NCBI RefSeq assembly: GCF_004803465.1
Contig: NZ_SRSF01000004.1
Coordinates: 1 to 64,000, forward strand
DNA length: 64,000 bases
Direction of reading: 5' to 3'
Source of the DNA: Neolewinella litorea
GTDB taxonomy: Bacteria; Bacteroidota; Bacteroidia; Chitinophagales; Saprospiraceae
This document shows, one piece after another, positions 30,961 to 42,153 of the stretch. Below the pieces are notes generated by a model. It searched no databases, was not told where the DNA came from, and worked only from the letters and a program-made list of their open reading frames with translations. Each line of letters begins with the position of its first letter. Positions within the stretch are counted from its first letter, which is position 1. The translations under genes were made by a program, and so were the position numbers.

Positions 30961-31779
30961 CTACACCGCTACGTCGTGCTCCCGCAGGGCGGCGTTCAGG
31001 CTGGTCTTTTTGTCGGTGCTTTCCTTGCGCTGGCCGATGATCAGGGCGCAACTCACCTGGTAATCGCCGGCCGGGAAGGACTTGGTGTAACTGCCGGGGA
31101 TGACCACCGAGCGCTCGGGGACCACGCCGCGGTGGGTCACCGGTTCGTCGCCGGTCACGTCGATGATGCGGGTACTCTGGGTCAGCACCACGTTGGCGCC
31201 CAGTACGGCCTCCTTGCACACGCGTACGCCCTCCACCACGATGGACCGTGAGCCGATGAAGCAGTCGTCTTCGATGATGGTGGGGGTGGCCTGCAGGGGT
31301 TCCAGCACGCCACCGATGCCTACGCCGCCGCTCAGGTGGACGTTGCGGCCGATCTGTCCGCAGCTGCCCACGGTAGCCCAGGTGTCGACCATGGTGCCGC
31401 TGCCCACCCAGGCACCGATGTTGACGTAGCTGGGCATCATGATCACGCCCTTCTCCAGGAAAGCCCCGTAACGGGCCACGGCGTGGGGCACCACCCTAAC
31501 GCCCATGGCAGCGTAGTCTTTCTTCAGGGCCATCTTGTCGTGGAATTCAAAGGGACCGACCTCGATGGTCTCCATCTGCCGGATGGGGAAATAGAGCACG
31601 ACGGCCTTCTTCACCCAGTCGTTGACCTGCCATTCGCCGTCCGCGCCAGGCTCCGCTACGCGCAGCCGGCCCTTGTCCAGTTCCTCAATGACGGCGTTGA
31701 TGGCCTGCTGGGTATCCCGCTCCTTGAGCAGGTCGCGCTGTTCCCAGGCGGCTTCGATGGCGGTGCGGAGGTCTTGCAT
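30961..31779 (-). CDS. dapD: Tetrahydrodipicolinate N-succinyltransferase
   Basis: The start ATG 31779 (MQDLRTAIEAAWEQRD) gives 272 residues, matching the family. The longer frame to 32112 has an unrelated extension. The enzyme transfers succinyl from succinyl-CoA to tetrahydrodipicolinate in lysine and diaminopimelate synthesis. The N-terminal helical domain is followed by hexapeptide repeats forming a left-handed beta helix (MPSYVNIGAWVGSGTMVDTWATVGSCGQIGRNVHLSGG, then GVLEPLQATPTIIEDDCFIGSRS). The trimer active-site regions are intact. The other dap genes are not in the window. Confidence 0.96.
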   Translation of the reverse strand: MQDLRTAIEAAWEQRDLLKERDTQQAINAVIEELDKGRLRVAEPGADGEWQVNDWVKKAVVLYFPIRQMETIEVGPFEFHDKMALKKDYAAMGVRVVPHAVARYGAFLEKGVIMMPSYVNIGAWVGSGTMVDTWATVGSCGQIGRNVHLSGGVGIGGVLEPLQATPTIIEDDCFIGSRSIVVEGVRVCKEAVLGANVVLTQSTRIIDVTGDEPVTHRGVVPERSVVIPGSYTKSFPAGDYQVSCALIIGQRKESTDKKTSLNAALREHDVAV

Positions 31780-31891
31780 ATTGGTGGTTTTTGGGGTGTA
31801 TCCTGAAGCGGCAAAGATGCGGAAAAACGCCCGGATGCCCGCCGTTACTGCTTCTGCGATTATCTTGTCCGGCAAAGCTTTACCGGTTAAC

Positions 31892-32209
31892 ATGATACTT
31901 CCGTCCACCGCCTTTCTTTCGGGGCCGGCTCCCAAAGGCCTACCCGATCCACTTTGGGACCGGGAACGTGAGGACGCGGCGGTCGCTTCGCGCCGGCACG
32001 AGGCGTGGAGGAGCCACACTGCTTCGGAGCATGACCGGGGCCAACGGTCGGGGCTCTTCTTGTTCAGTGCCGGAGGATCCTTGTCGGAGAGTGCAGAGGA
32101 GGTACTGGTCACCCCGCTTTGGGCCTATCTGCTGAGCGCGGCGCTCGTGGTGGCAATCCTCTATTATTTCTTCCGGGTGCTGCGGGCGTCTACGGCGTAC
32201 GAGTCGTAG
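31892..32209 (+). CDS. Possible small membrane-anchored protein
   Basis: A 105-codon frame starts at ATG 31892. The first 70 residues are polar and of low conservation value. The C-terminal part has one clear transmembrane helix (TPLWAYLLSAALVVAILYYFF) followed by a short basic end, as in tail-anchored proteins. The last 20 bases overlap the convergent membrane protein gene. No family is recognised and no promoter was seen. It could be a chance frame. The hydrophobic helix and the lack of a better gene in 31780-32189 are the only support. Confidence 0.35.
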   Translation: MILPSTAFLSGPAPKGLPDPLWDREREDAAVASRRHEAWRSHTASEHDRGQRSGLFLFSAGGSLSESAEEVLVTPLWAYLLSAALVVAILYYFFRVLRASTAYES

Positions 32210-32771
32210 CCAGTTCGCCAAGTCGGTCGCGCAGGGCCCGCCAGTGGGAGGCCAGGAAAAACACCCGCAGCAGTTGGACCGGCCGGTGCCCTTCGGAATG
32301 CACGGTGATCTTGTCTTCCGTGCCGCTCACCTCGGTGATCTGAAACAGCGGAACTTCCACGGGAGCCCGGAAGCCGGTCTTGGCTTGGAGGGTGAGGTTG
32401 TCGATCCGTACGCGGAACAGGTTACGCGTAGCGAAGGCCAGAAATACCGGTACGAGCAGCAGGGTAGCGGGGCCCAATTCACGCCCCGTCGCCCCTGCGA
32501 ACACCAGGTAGGCCGGCAGCCCGATCACGCTGAACAGCAGGATGAACAGGGAGGCGTTGCGCATGGGGAAGAGGTAGCCGGCGCGGTAGTCCCGCCACAT
32601 CAGCCACAGTTCCATAACCGTGCCCAGCAGCACCAGTGCCGCCACTACCCACGCCAGCGTGAAGGTCCACGGCGGCAGTTGGCCGGGAAAGAAACGGTAG
32701 GCCGCCAACACGAACGCGACGAGGAGGATGCTCCCTACGGTAGCAATCAGCTGGTAGGGCGGCGTTTTCAT
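32190..32771 (-). CDS. Membrane protein of unknown function
   Basis: The start ATG 32771 gives 193 residues. There are four hydrophobic segments: 9-24 (IATVGSILLVAFVLAAY), 36-55 (FTLAWVVAALVLLGTVMEL), 72-90 (NASLFILLFSVIGLPAYLV) and 98-112. A C-terminal soluble stretch then contains VPLFQITEVSGTEDKITVHSEG, which resembles a PH-like beta segment. The ATG overlaps the stop of the upstream isomerase gene by 4 bp, so the two are translationally coupled. No specific function can be assigned. It overlaps the end of the doubtful plus-strand small gene by 20 bp. Confidence 0.8.
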   Translation of the reverse strand: MKTPPYQLIATVGSILLVAFVLAAYRFFPGQLPPWTFTLAWVVAALVLLGTVMELWLMWRDYRAGYLFPMRNASLFILLFSVIGLPAYLVFAGATGRELGPATLLLVPVFLAFATRNLFRVRIDNLTLQAKTGFRAPVEVPLFQITEVSGTEDKITVHSEGHRPVQLLRVFFLASHWRALRDRLGELATTRTP

Positions 32772-33625
32772 ACCTCGCAGATACGCAGCCCCTCTTCCAG
32801 TGCCGCGATCTTGTCCTCGTAGGTCGGGATGTACTCCTGGGCGATGAAGCCCTGGAAGCCCGTTTCGTGGATGGCGCGTACGATGGCCGGGTAGTTGAGC
32901 TCCTGACTGTCGTTGATCTCGTGCCGTCCGGGTACGCCGCCGGTGTGGTAATGGCCGATGTAAGGGTGGTATTTCTGAATCGTGGCGATGATGTCGCCCT
33001 CCATGATCTGCATGTGGTAGATGTCGTACAGCAGCTTGAAACGGTCGGAGCCGATCATTTCGGCCAGTCCGGCCCCCCACGCGGTGTGGTCGCACATATA
33101 GTCGGGGTGGTTGACCTTACTGTTCAGCAATTCCATCTGCACGGTCACGCCGGCCTCTTCGGCAAGCTTTACGATGGGGCGCAGGCCCACGGCGCAGTTG
33201 CGCATCCCGTCGAAGTCGCTCATGCCGCGGCGGTTGCCACTCATGACGATGACGTTGGGAATTTCGTGGTCGGCCGCGTCCTTGATTACCTGTTTGTACT
33301 GCTCCTGCAGCTTGGCGTGGTTGGCCGGGTCGTTCCAGCCGGTTTCGATGCTGAAATTGCTGTGGGTGCCCATGGCGCAGGTCAGGCCGTGCTTTTTCAG
33401 CACGGGCCACTGGTCTACGGTGGTCAGCTCGATACTCTGCAGGCCAATGTCCTTGCCGCGCTCGGCCAGTTCTTCCAGGGGGATTCCGTTGTAGCACCAC
33501 AGACAGGTGCTGTGGTTGGTCTTGTACTTTCCGGCCGTGGCCTGGTCGGTGGCGCAGATGGCGTTGGAAAGACTAAGGGCGCCCAGTCCAAGGGCGGCAC
33601 TTTTGAGGGCGTTGCGGCGATTCAT
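32768..33625 (-). CDS. Hydroxypyruvate isomerase-like TIM-barrel protein with Tat-type signal
   Basis: This 285-residue protein begins with a twin-arginine-like signal (MNRRNALKSAALGLGALSLS), so it is probably exported folded. The rest is a xylose isomerase-like TIM barrel. LLYDIYHMQIMEGDII, YIGHYHTGGVPGRHEI and a late GFQGFIAQEYIP are the metal-site segments of the hydroxypyruvate isomerase group, with the catalytic-type Glu in VTVQMELLNSKVNHPDYMCD. It likely isomerises a small sugar or sugar acid. The true substrate is unknown. It is coupled to the following membrane protein gene, and a GMC oxidoreductase gene lies 245 bp upstream on the same strand, which suggests sugar oxidation. Confidence 0.85.
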   Translation of the reverse strand: MNRRNALKSAALGLGALSLSNAICATDQATAGKYKTNHSTCLWCYNGIPLEELAERGKDIGLQSIELTTVDQWPVLKKHGLTCAMGTHSNFSIETGWNDPANHAKLQEQYKQVIKDAADHEIPNVIVMSGNRRGMSDFDGMRNCAVGLRPIVKLAEEAGVTVQMELLNSKVNHPDYMCDHTAWGAGLAEMIGSDRFKLLYDIYHMQIMEGDIIATIQKYHPYIGHYHTGGVPGRHEINDSQELNYPAIVRAIHETGFQGFIAQEYIPTYEDKIAALEEGLRICEV

Positions 33626-33870
33626 GATGCAGACGTTTAAGGTGGTAATGCGGCTTCAAGATAGGGAATTGTCAGCTTGACAATCCGGCACAAATCCCGG
33701 GCGTCCGGAATTGCCGGTCCGCCGGATGGGAATGTAAAAGAAAGGGTGGGTAACCCTTAAGCCCTCGGGCCAGATAGAGGCTATAGCGATCCCTTCGTTC
33801 CCCCTCGGGTATTGGCGTTGCACGCGGGTGCCGGCCGCTGCGGGAATGCCGTGCCGGCCCGTACAGGGCG
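33626..33870. other. Intergenic region with a palindrome
   Basis: No gene is seen. It contains the perfect inverted repeat at 33668-33684 and, near 33823-33835, a partial copy (CGCGGGTGCCGGC) of the dispersed GC-rich motif. No exact TAnnTTTG box was found on the minus strand. Confidence 0.5.
33668..33684. promoter_or_regulatory. Perfect palindrome, possible operator of the isomerase gene
   Basis: ATTGTCA and TGACAAT flank a 3-base spacer (GCT). It sits 43 bases upstream of the isomerase start, where a dimeric repressor or activator could bind. No regulator gene is adjacent. Confidence 0.4.
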
Positions 33871-35589
33871 CTAAAGATTTTGTCGGTTGAGTTCACCGAC
33901 GGCGTGGTCGACCGCCCGGGCCGTCAGGGCCATATAGGTCAGGCTGGGGTTCACGCAGGCGGTACTGACCATGGCCGATCCGTCGGTAACGTAAACATTG
34001 GGGGCGTCCCAGATCTGGTTGTGCCGGTTTAGGACGCTGGTGCGCGGGTCGTTGCCCATCCGAGCGGAACCCATTTCGTGGATCGAGAACCCGGGGTGGG
34101 CGGGGGTCCGGTAGGTGCTTACGTTACGGGCGCCGGCGGCCTCCAGCATCTCGGCGGCCGCGGTGTCCATGTCGTCGCGCATGCGTTTTTCATTTTCCCC
34201 GAAGGCCACGTCCATGGTGAGGGTGGGTAACCCGTCCTTGTCCAGCAGGTCGTGGTTTAGGGTCACCCGGTTATCCGGATTGGGCAGGCATTCTCCGAAG
34301 GCGGTCATGCCGACGGTCCAGCCGCCGGGCTCCAGCAGTTTTTCCTTGAGTTCGGGGCCGAGGGTAAGGTCGGTCTCCCGGATCAGGCGCCACCAGCCCG
34401 CCCGGCTGGCCCCACCCTGGTAGCCGAAGCCGCGCAGGTAGTCGCGTTTGGTGTCGCGGTCGCCGAGGTTGACGAAGCGGGGAATGTAGAAGCCGTTCGG
34501 CTTGCGCCCCTTTTCGATCTTGTCGGTATAGCCGTCAAAATTGCCCGAGGCCCCGATGCGGTGGTGGTGGTCCATGATGTTGCGGCCCACCTGGTCGTTG
34601 TTGTTGCCGAGGCCGTTGGGCTGACTGTCGGAAGTGCTGGCCAGCAAGATGGCGGCCGTATTCAGGGTGGAGGCGTTGAGGAAGATCACGCCGCGGCTGA
34701 AGTATTCGGTGTCCTCTCCGGTTTCCGACAGTCGGACCCGCACGCCGGTGGCGCGGCCCGCGTCGGCGTCGTAGATCACTTCCCGCACGGCGGCATTATT
34801 GACCAGGGTGAGGTTGCCGGTCTCGGCCGCGACGGGGATGGTTCCGGAGTTACTGGAAAAGTATCCCCCGTACGGACAGCCGCGGATGCAGCGGTCGCGG
34901 TATTGGCAGTTGCCCCGGGTGCCGAGGTGGACCGCCGGGTCATAGGCCGTAAGGTGAGCGGCGCGGCCGGGCGTCACGCGGCGATCGGGGAAGCGGGCCT
35001 GCACCCGGTCGCGGAACAGGCTTTCCGCGCAGTTGAAGGGCATTTCGGGCAGGAAGGGTCCATCGGGCAGGTGCGCGAGTTGCTCGGCGCGGCCAGTCAC
35101 CCCCACGAAGCGTGAGACGTAGTCGTACCAGGGCTCCAGTTCGGCGTAGCGGATGGGCCAGTCGATGGCGATGCCGTCGCGGGCGTTGGCGCTGAAGTCG
35201 AGGTCGCTCAGGCGGTAGCACTGCCGGCCCCACATGAGGCTGCGGCCTCCGGTCTGGTAGCCGCGGATCCAGTCGAAGCGCCGCTTTTCGGTGTAGGGGT
35301 ATTCGTCGTCCTTGACGAACCAGTGCTTGCTGGCCTGCTTGGTGATGTAATCCTTGCGGCTAAGCTTGGGGTAGTGCGCGCGAATCTCCCGCGCCGGGAC
35401 CTCGTTGCGGAAGGGGAGGTCCCAGGTGTCGAGGGTAGCGGTGGGGTAATCGCCGTGGACCACGTGGCGGCCCCGCTCGAGCACCAGGGTCTTGAGGCCG
35501 GCGCGGCACAGTTCCATGGCGGCCCAACCCCCGCTGATGCCCGTTCCGACCACGATGGCATCGTAGGTGTGTGCTTCTTTTCCTTTCAC
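33871..35589 (-). CDS. GMC family FAD oxidoreductase
   Basis: The 572-residue frame begins at GTG 35589. The N-terminal FAD-binding motif is YDAIVVGTGISGGWAAMELCRAG followed by LVLERG. The GMC middle region (GGRSLMWGRQCYRLSDLDF) and C-terminal active-site segments (FSIHEMGSARMGNDPRTSV, then NVYVTDGSAMVSTACVNPSLTYMALTARA) carry the catalytic His and the conserved Asn. A CQYRDRCIRGCPYGGYFSS cluster, common in the bacterial GMC group linked to sugar or alcohol dehydrogenation, is present. No signal peptide is seen. It may oxidise a sugar related to the substrate of the downstream isomerase. It is divergent from carA. Confidence 0.92.
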   Translation of the reverse strand: MKGKEAHTYDAIVVGTGISGGWAAMELCRAGLKTLVLERGRHVVHGDYPTATLDTWDLPFRNEVPAREIRAHYPKLSRKDYITKQASKHWFVKDDEYPYTEKRRFDWIRGYQTGGRSLMWGRQCYRLSDLDFSANARDGIAIDWPIRYAELEPWYDYVSRFVGVTGRAEQLAHLPDGPFLPEMPFNCAESLFRDRVQARFPDRRVTPGRAAHLTAYDPAVHLGTRGNCQYRDRCIRGCPYGGYFSSNSGTIPVAAETGNLTLVNNAAVREVIYDADAGRATGVRVRLSETGEDTEYFSRGVIFLNASTLNTAAILLASTSDSQPNGLGNNNDQVGRNIMDHHHRIGASGNFDGYTDKIEKGRKPNGFYIPRFVNLGDRDTKRDYLRGFGYQGGASRAGWWRLIRETDLTLGPELKEKLLEPGGWTVGMTAFGECLPNPDNRVTLNHDLLDKDGLPTLTMDVAFGENEKRMRDDMDTAAAEMLEAAGARNVSTYRTPAHPGFSIHEMGSARMGNDPRTSVLNRHNQIWDAPNVYVTDGSAMVSTACVNPSLTYMALTARAVDHAVGELNRQNL

Positions 35590-35692
35590 GTGGACAAATT
35601 AAGCCATCGAATGCGCGCAACTATCCGGTACTGTCCGGAGGCGCGCGCCGCAGGTATTATTCGCACAATCCTCACCCACGCATCGAATTGTC

Positions 35693-35700
35693 TATCTTTG
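35693..35700 (+). promoter_or_regulatory. Bacteroidetes-type -7 box upstream of carA
   Basis: TATCTTTG matches TAnnTTTG exactly and lies 29 bases before the carA ATG. A clear -33 TTTG at the standard spacing was not found. Confidence 0.6.
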
Positions 35701-35729
35701 CGGCCACCACGTACAAGCCCCGTCAAAAT

Positions 35730-38233
<2,504 letters not shown>

Positions 38234-38240
38234 GTGAGGA

Positions 38241-38283
38241 GGTAGCGAACGGTCCGCGAAACCGACGTGGGCTGTTCGCTACC
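38241..38283 (+). terminator. Hairpin after eno
   Basis: GGTAGCGAAC (38241-38250) pairs perfectly with GTTCGCTACC (38274-38283) over a 23-base loop. A weak T-rich stretch follows. It may terminate or attenuate before the FtsB-like gene. Confidence 0.5.
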
Positions 38284-38333
38284 TGCTACACCCTTATTTC
38301 CTATCTTCACCCGACAACCCTGACCTGTCGCAC

Positions 38334-38651
38334 ATGGCCTCCCGTAAAGCCCAGAACCCCCTTACCGCACTTTGGATGCGCGTACCGCCCTACCTGCGGA
38401 ACCGGTACTTCGTGACTTTACTGCTGTTCCTGGTCCTGATGATCTTTATTGACCGTCACGACCTGTCTACCCAGTTCCGCCTTCACCGTACCGTGAACCG
38501 GCTCGAAGCCGATCTGGAACGCTACGACCGGCTGACCGCGGAGGCCGAAGCGGAAAAGCTGGACATGGAGCAGAACCGCGAGCGCTTTGCCCGCGAGAAC
38601 TACTATATGCAGCAGGACGATGAGGATGTCTTTATTATCGTCGATCAATAG
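38334..38651 (+). CDS. FtsB/DivIC-type septum formation initiator
   Basis: This 105-residue protein has one transmembrane helix at about 26-42 ([14 protein letters not shown]) followed by a predicted coiled coil ([44 protein letters not shown]), the FtsB/DivIC plan. RFARENYYM near the end matches the conserved IAREKYxM-type segment of this family. It would act in the divisome with FtsL and FtsQ. Position after eno is typical. The ending is acidic and short (EDVFIIVDQ). Confidence 0.88.
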   Translation: MASRKAQNPLTALWMRVPPYLRNRYFVTLLLFLVLMIFIDRHDLSTQFRLHRTVNRLEADLERYDRLTAEAEAEKLDMEQNRERFARENYYMQQDDEDVFIIVDQ

Positions 38652-38698
38652 GGGTTACCGGAATTTCAACGCAACCCAAAAAACAGTTAACAATACAG

Positions 38699-39571
38699 AT
38701 GGCAGTACTAGTCACCAAAGATTCAAATGTAATCGTACAGGGTATCACCGGTAAGGAAGGAAGCTTCCACGCCGAGCAAATGATCGAGTACGGAACCAAC
38801 GTCGTAGGCGGCGTAACCCCCGGAAAGGGAGGACAGACCCACCTGGACCGCCCGGTCTTTAACACCGTAGCCGAAGCCGTCAAGGAGGCCGGCGCCGACG
38901 TATCCGTCATCTTCGTACCCCCGCCCTTCGCCGCCGACGCCATTATGGAGGCCGCCGCCGCCGGGATCAAGGTCATCATCTGTATCACCGAGGGCATTCC
39001 CGTTCAGGATATGGTGAAGGTGCGCTCCTACATCAACGATTACGATACCCGCCTGATCGGCCCCAACTGCCCCGGCGTGATCACCCCCGGACAGGCCAAG
39101 TGCGGCATCATGCCCGGCTTCATCCACACCCCCGGTAAGATCGGCATCGTGAGCCGCTCCGGCACCCTCACCTACGAGGCCGTTGACCAGGTAACCAAGG
39201 CCGGTATGGGCCAGAGCACCTGCATCGGCATCGGCGGTGACCCCATCATTGGCACCACCACTAAGGACGCCGTGGAGCTGCTCATGAACGACCCCGACAC
39301 GGAAGGTATCATCATGATCGGTGAGATCGGCGGCACCATGGAAGCCGACGCCGCCCGCTACATCAAGGAGCACGGCACCAAGCCCGTCGTCGGCTTCATC
39401 GCCGGTCAGACGGCCCCCAAAGGCCGCACCATGGGCCACGCCGGCGCCATCGTCGGTGGCCACGAAGACACCGCCGAAGCCAAGATGAAGATCATGGAGG
39501 AATGCGGTCTGCACGTGGTCAAGAGCCCCGCCGATATCGGCACCACCATGGCCCGCGCCCTCGGCCGGTAA
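38699..39571 (+). CDS. sucD: Succinate-CoA ligase, alpha subunit
   Basis: This 290-residue TCA-cycle subunit binds CoA and carries the phosphohistidine. It has [20 protein letters not shown] at the N-terminus, the CoA-binding [55 protein letters not shown] and [18 protein letters not shown]. His247 is in GHAGAIVGG. Length is normal. The beta subunit gene (sucC) is not adjacent. The stop codon is followed within 3 bases by the second hairpin array. Confidence 0.97.
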   Translation: MAVLVTKDSNVIVQGITGKEGSFHAEQMIEYGTNVVGGVTPGKGGQTHLDRPVFNTVAEAVKEAGADVSVIFVPPPFAADAIMEAAAAGIKVIICITEGIPVQDMVKVRSYINDYDTRLIGPNCPGVITPGQAKCGIMPGFIHTPGKIGIVSRSGTLTYEAVDQVTKAGMGQSTCIGIGGDPIIGTTTKDAVELLMNDPDTEGIIMIGEIGGTMEADAARYIKEHGTKPVVGFIAGQTAPKGRTMGHAGAIVGGHEDTAEAKMKIMEECGLHVVKSPADIGTTMARALGR

Positions 39572-39574
39572 AAT

Positions 39575-39706
39575 GCGGTCTCAGACCGCGACGGTACAAC
39601 GCGGCCTCAGGCCGCGCAAGCAAAACGCGGTCTCCCGACCGCGCCAGTACGAAGCGGTCTCCAGACCGCGCCAGCAAAATGCGGCCTCCGGCCGCGACCA
39701 CAAAAA
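39575..39706. repeat. Hairpin array: five 26-27-bp units with covarying stems
   Basis: Five units each have a 6-bp stem, a 3-4-base loop starting TC, and an 11-base linker such as GCCAGCAAAAT. Units 1, 3 and 4 have stem GCGGTC/GACCGC. Units 2 and 5 have GCGGCC/GGCCGC, so the T-to-C change on one arm is matched by A-to-G on the other. The array starts 3 bases after the sucD stop and ends at a terminator before the convergent fcl gene. It shares period, loop and linker with the array at 18175 but not the stem sequence. Confidence 0.85.
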
Positions 39707-39737
39707 AAGGGCGTCGAGAGCAATCTCGACGCCCTTT
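39706..39737. terminator. Bidirectional intrinsic terminator between sucD and fcl
   Basis: AAAGGGCGTCGAGA and TCTCGACGCCCTTT form a perfect 14-bp stem with a GCAA loop. An A-run precedes and a T-run ends it, so it can act on both the sucD and the fcl transcripts. Confidence 0.8.
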
Positions 39738-39767
39738 GTCGTAGGCGATCCTTCCAAAATAAAGATA

Positions 39768-40700
39768 TCAGTACCAGTCCTGGTCCTCAAGTTCAGCGTA
39801 CACCCGTTCAATCCCGTCCCGCAGGTCGATCCGGTGGTGCCAGCCCATGGCGTGGAGTTTATCCACGTTCATCAGCTTGCGGGGGGTGCCGTCGGGTTTG
39901 GTGGGGTCCTTGGTGATCTTGCCTTCGTAGCCGACCACTTCCTTGATCGTCTCCGCCAGGGAGAGGATGCTGAGGTCTTCGCCGGTACCGACGTTGACGA
40001 AACCGTAGTCGCTGAAATTCTGCATGAGGAACACGCAGGCATCGGCCAGGTCATCGGCGTGGAGGAACTCCCGTTTCGGGGAGCCGGTGCCCCACATCAC
40101 GACTTCCGGGCGGTTTTCCTTTTTCGCTTCGTGGAACTTGCGGATCAGGGCCGGTAGTACGTGGCTGCTTTGCAGGTCGTAGTTGTCGTTCGGGCCGTAG
40201 AGGTTGGTCGGCATCACGGAGATGAAGTCGCAACCGTACTCTGAGCGGTAAGCGTCGCAGAGTTTGATCCCCGTGATCTTGGCGATGGCGTAGGGCTCAT
40301 TGGTCGGCTCCAGGGGGCCGGTCAGCAGGGCGTCTTCCGTCAGGGGCTGGGGGGCCATCTTCGGGTAGATGCAGGAGGAGCCGAGAAACTGCAGCTTCTT
40401 CACCTCGTGGACGCGGGCGGCCTCGATGACGTTGGCCTCGATCATGAGGTTGTCGTAGAGGAACTGTCCGCGGTAGGTGTTGTTGGCCATAATGCCGCCC
40501 ACCTTGGCGGCCGCGAGGAATACGTAATCCGGGCGTTCGTCGGCGAAGAAGTCCTGGACCGCCTCCTGTTGGCGCAGGTCCAGTTCCCGGCTCGTACGCG
40601 TCACGATGTTCTCGTACCCGAGGCTGCGCAGTTTGCGCACCAGGGCCGAGCCAACCATGCCGCGGTGGCCCGCAACGTATATTTTCTGATCGGGATTCAT
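39768..40700 (-). CDS. fcl: GDP-L-fucose synthase
   Basis: The chosen start is ATG 40700 ([18 protein letters not shown]), giving 310 residues. A GTG three codons upstream also exists. This SDR epimerase-reductase converts GDP-4-keto-6-deoxymannose to GDP-L-fucose. The NADP motif is AGHRGMVGS. The segments [34 protein letters not shown] (catalytic Tyr-x3-Lys), [13 protein letters not shown] and [15 protein letters not shown] are diagnostic. It pairs functionally with gmd at 46851. It follows ugd by about 9 bp on the same strand and ends before the terminator. Confidence 0.95.
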   Translation of the reverse strand: MNPDQKIYVAGHRGMVGSALVRKLRSLGYENIVTRTSRELDLRQQEAVQDFFADERPDYVFLAAAKVGGIMANNTYRGQFLYDNLMIEANVIEAARVHEVKKLQFLGSSCIYPKMAPQPLTEDALLTGPLEPTNEPYAIAKITGIKLCDAYRSEYGCDFISVMPTNLYGPNDNYDLQSSHVLPALIRKFHEAKKENRPEVVMWGTGSPKREFLHADDLADACVFLMQNFSDYGFVNVGTGEDLSILSLAETIKEVVGYEGKITKDPTKPDGTPRKLMNVDKLHAMGWHHRIDLRDGIERVYAELEDQDWY

Positions 40701-40709
40701 GTCGGCCAC

Positions 40710-42032
40710 CTAGTCTTGTGCTCCGACGGGCTGACGGCCGATGCTGTCGTAATGGAATCCGGCCTCCTGCATCCGGGCGGTGTCGTAGAGGTTACGCCCG
40801 TCGAATATGATCGGGCTGCTGAGCAGGTTCTTCATCTTGTCGAAGTCGGGCGTGCGGAAGACGCTCCACTCGGTCACGATGGCCAGGGCGTCGGCTCCTT
40901 CCAGGGCCTCGTACTGATCGGCACAGTAGGTCAGCTTGTCGCCGTAAAGGGCGCGTACGTGCTCGGTGGCCTCCGGATCGAAGGTGCGCACCTTGGCACC
41001 GGCTTCCAGCAGGCGGTCGATGGTGTAGAGGGCCGGGGCTTCCCGGATATCGTCGGTATTGGGCTTAAACGCCAGTCCCCAGAGGGCGATGGTGCGGTTC
41101 GAAAGGTCGTCGCCGAAGTAGGCCTCGATCTTGTCGGCAATGCGGAAGCGCTGCTTGGTGTTGACGTCCATGACCGCGTTCAGGATGCGGAAACTGTAGT
41201 CGTGCTGACCGGCCGTGTGGGCCAGTGCCTGCACGTCCTTGGGGAAGCAAGATCCGCCGTAGCCGACCCCGGGAAACAGGAAGCGTTTGCCGATGCGGGA
41301 GTCGCTGCCCATGCCGCGGCGCACGGCGTCTACGTCGGCGCCGGCCTTTTCACAAAGGTTGGCGATTTCGTTCATGAAGGAAATCCGGGTGGCGAGGTAG
41401 GAGTTGGCGGCGTACTTGGTCATCTCGGCCGAACGGAGGTCCATGAAGATGATCGGGTTGCCGCTGCGTACGAAGGGCTCGTAGAGGCGGCGCAGTTTGT
41501 CCTCAGCCTGCTGGCTGTCGGTGCCGATTACCACGCGGTCGGGCTTGAGGAAGTCGTCCACGGCTACCCCTTCCCGCAGGAATTCCGGGTTGGAGACCAC
41601 GTCGAAGAGGCTTTCGTCGAGGTTTTCGGCCAGGGCGGCGTGTACCTTCTCGGCCGTACCTACGGGCACGGTACTCTTGTCGATGACGATGGTGTACTTC
41701 GTGATCAGTTTGGAGAGGTCCTTGGCAACGCCCAGGATGTAACGGAGGTCGGCGGACCCGTCCTCGCCCGGAGGAGTGGGCAGGGCCAGGAATATGATAT
41801 CGGAAGCGTCAACGGCTTCCTTCAGGTCGGTGGTGAATTTGAGGCGGCCCTGCCGGTGGTTGCGCTCGAAGAGCACGTCCAGGTCGGGTTCGTAGATCGG
41901 CACTTCGCCGTTCTGCATGCGTTTCACTTTGGCGGCGTCGATATCGACGCACACTACTTCGTTGCCGGTTTCGGCAAAACAGGTTCCGGTAACGAGTCCA
42001 ACGTATCCGGTCCCAACTACTGCAATTTTCAT
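40710..42032 (-). CDS. ugd: UDP-glucose 6-dehydrogenase
   Basis: This 440-residue enzyme oxidises UDP-glucose to UDP-glucuronate. It has the N-terminal NAD motif MKIAVVGTGYVGLVTGTCFAE, STVPVGTAEKV, EFLREGVAVDDF and the catalytic cysteine region FPGVGYGGSCFPKDVQAL. The UDP-binding ALWGLAFKPNTDDIREAPA follows. Length is normal. The product is the substrate for the UXS-type decarboxylase encoded upstream (42154) and both probably feed the exopolysaccharide cluster. The fcl gene follows almost immediately. Confidence 0.96.
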   Translation of the reverse strand: MKIAVVGTGYVGLVTGTCFAETGNEVVCVDIDAAKVKRMQNGEVPIYEPDLDVLFERNHRQGRLKFTTDLKEAVDASDIIFLALPTPPGEDGSADLRYILGVAKDLSKLITKYTIVIDKSTVPVGTAEKVHAALAENLDESLFDVVSNPEFLREGVAVDDFLKPDRVVIGTDSQQAEDKLRRLYEPFVRSGNPIIFMDLRSAEMTKYAANSYLATRISFMNEIANLCEKAGADVDAVRRGMGSDSRIGKRFLFPGVGYGGSCFPKDVQALAHTAGQHDYSFRILNAVMDVNTKQRFRIADKIEAYFGDDLSNRTIALWGLAFKPNTDDIREAPALYTIDRLLEAGAKVRTFDPEATEHVRALYGDKLTYCADQYEALEGADALAIVTEWSVFRTPDFDKMKNLLSSPIIFDGRNLYDTARMQEAGFHYDSIGRQPVGAQD

Positions 42033-42079
42033 AGTGTAGGGAGTAAAATGTGAGTTAAGTGGGGTTAAATGGAATAATA

Positions 42080-42100
42080 GGGCGGCGGCGCGCGGGTGCC
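42080..42100 (-). repeat. Dispersed 21-bp GC-rich motif, exact copy
   Basis: Third identical copy, in the 121-bp gap between the UXS and ugd genes. Confidence 0.65.
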
Positions 42101-42153
42101 ATGCTCCATCAAAGAGCCGGGCCGAGAGGGACTAAACCCGTAGCCGCCGGAGG

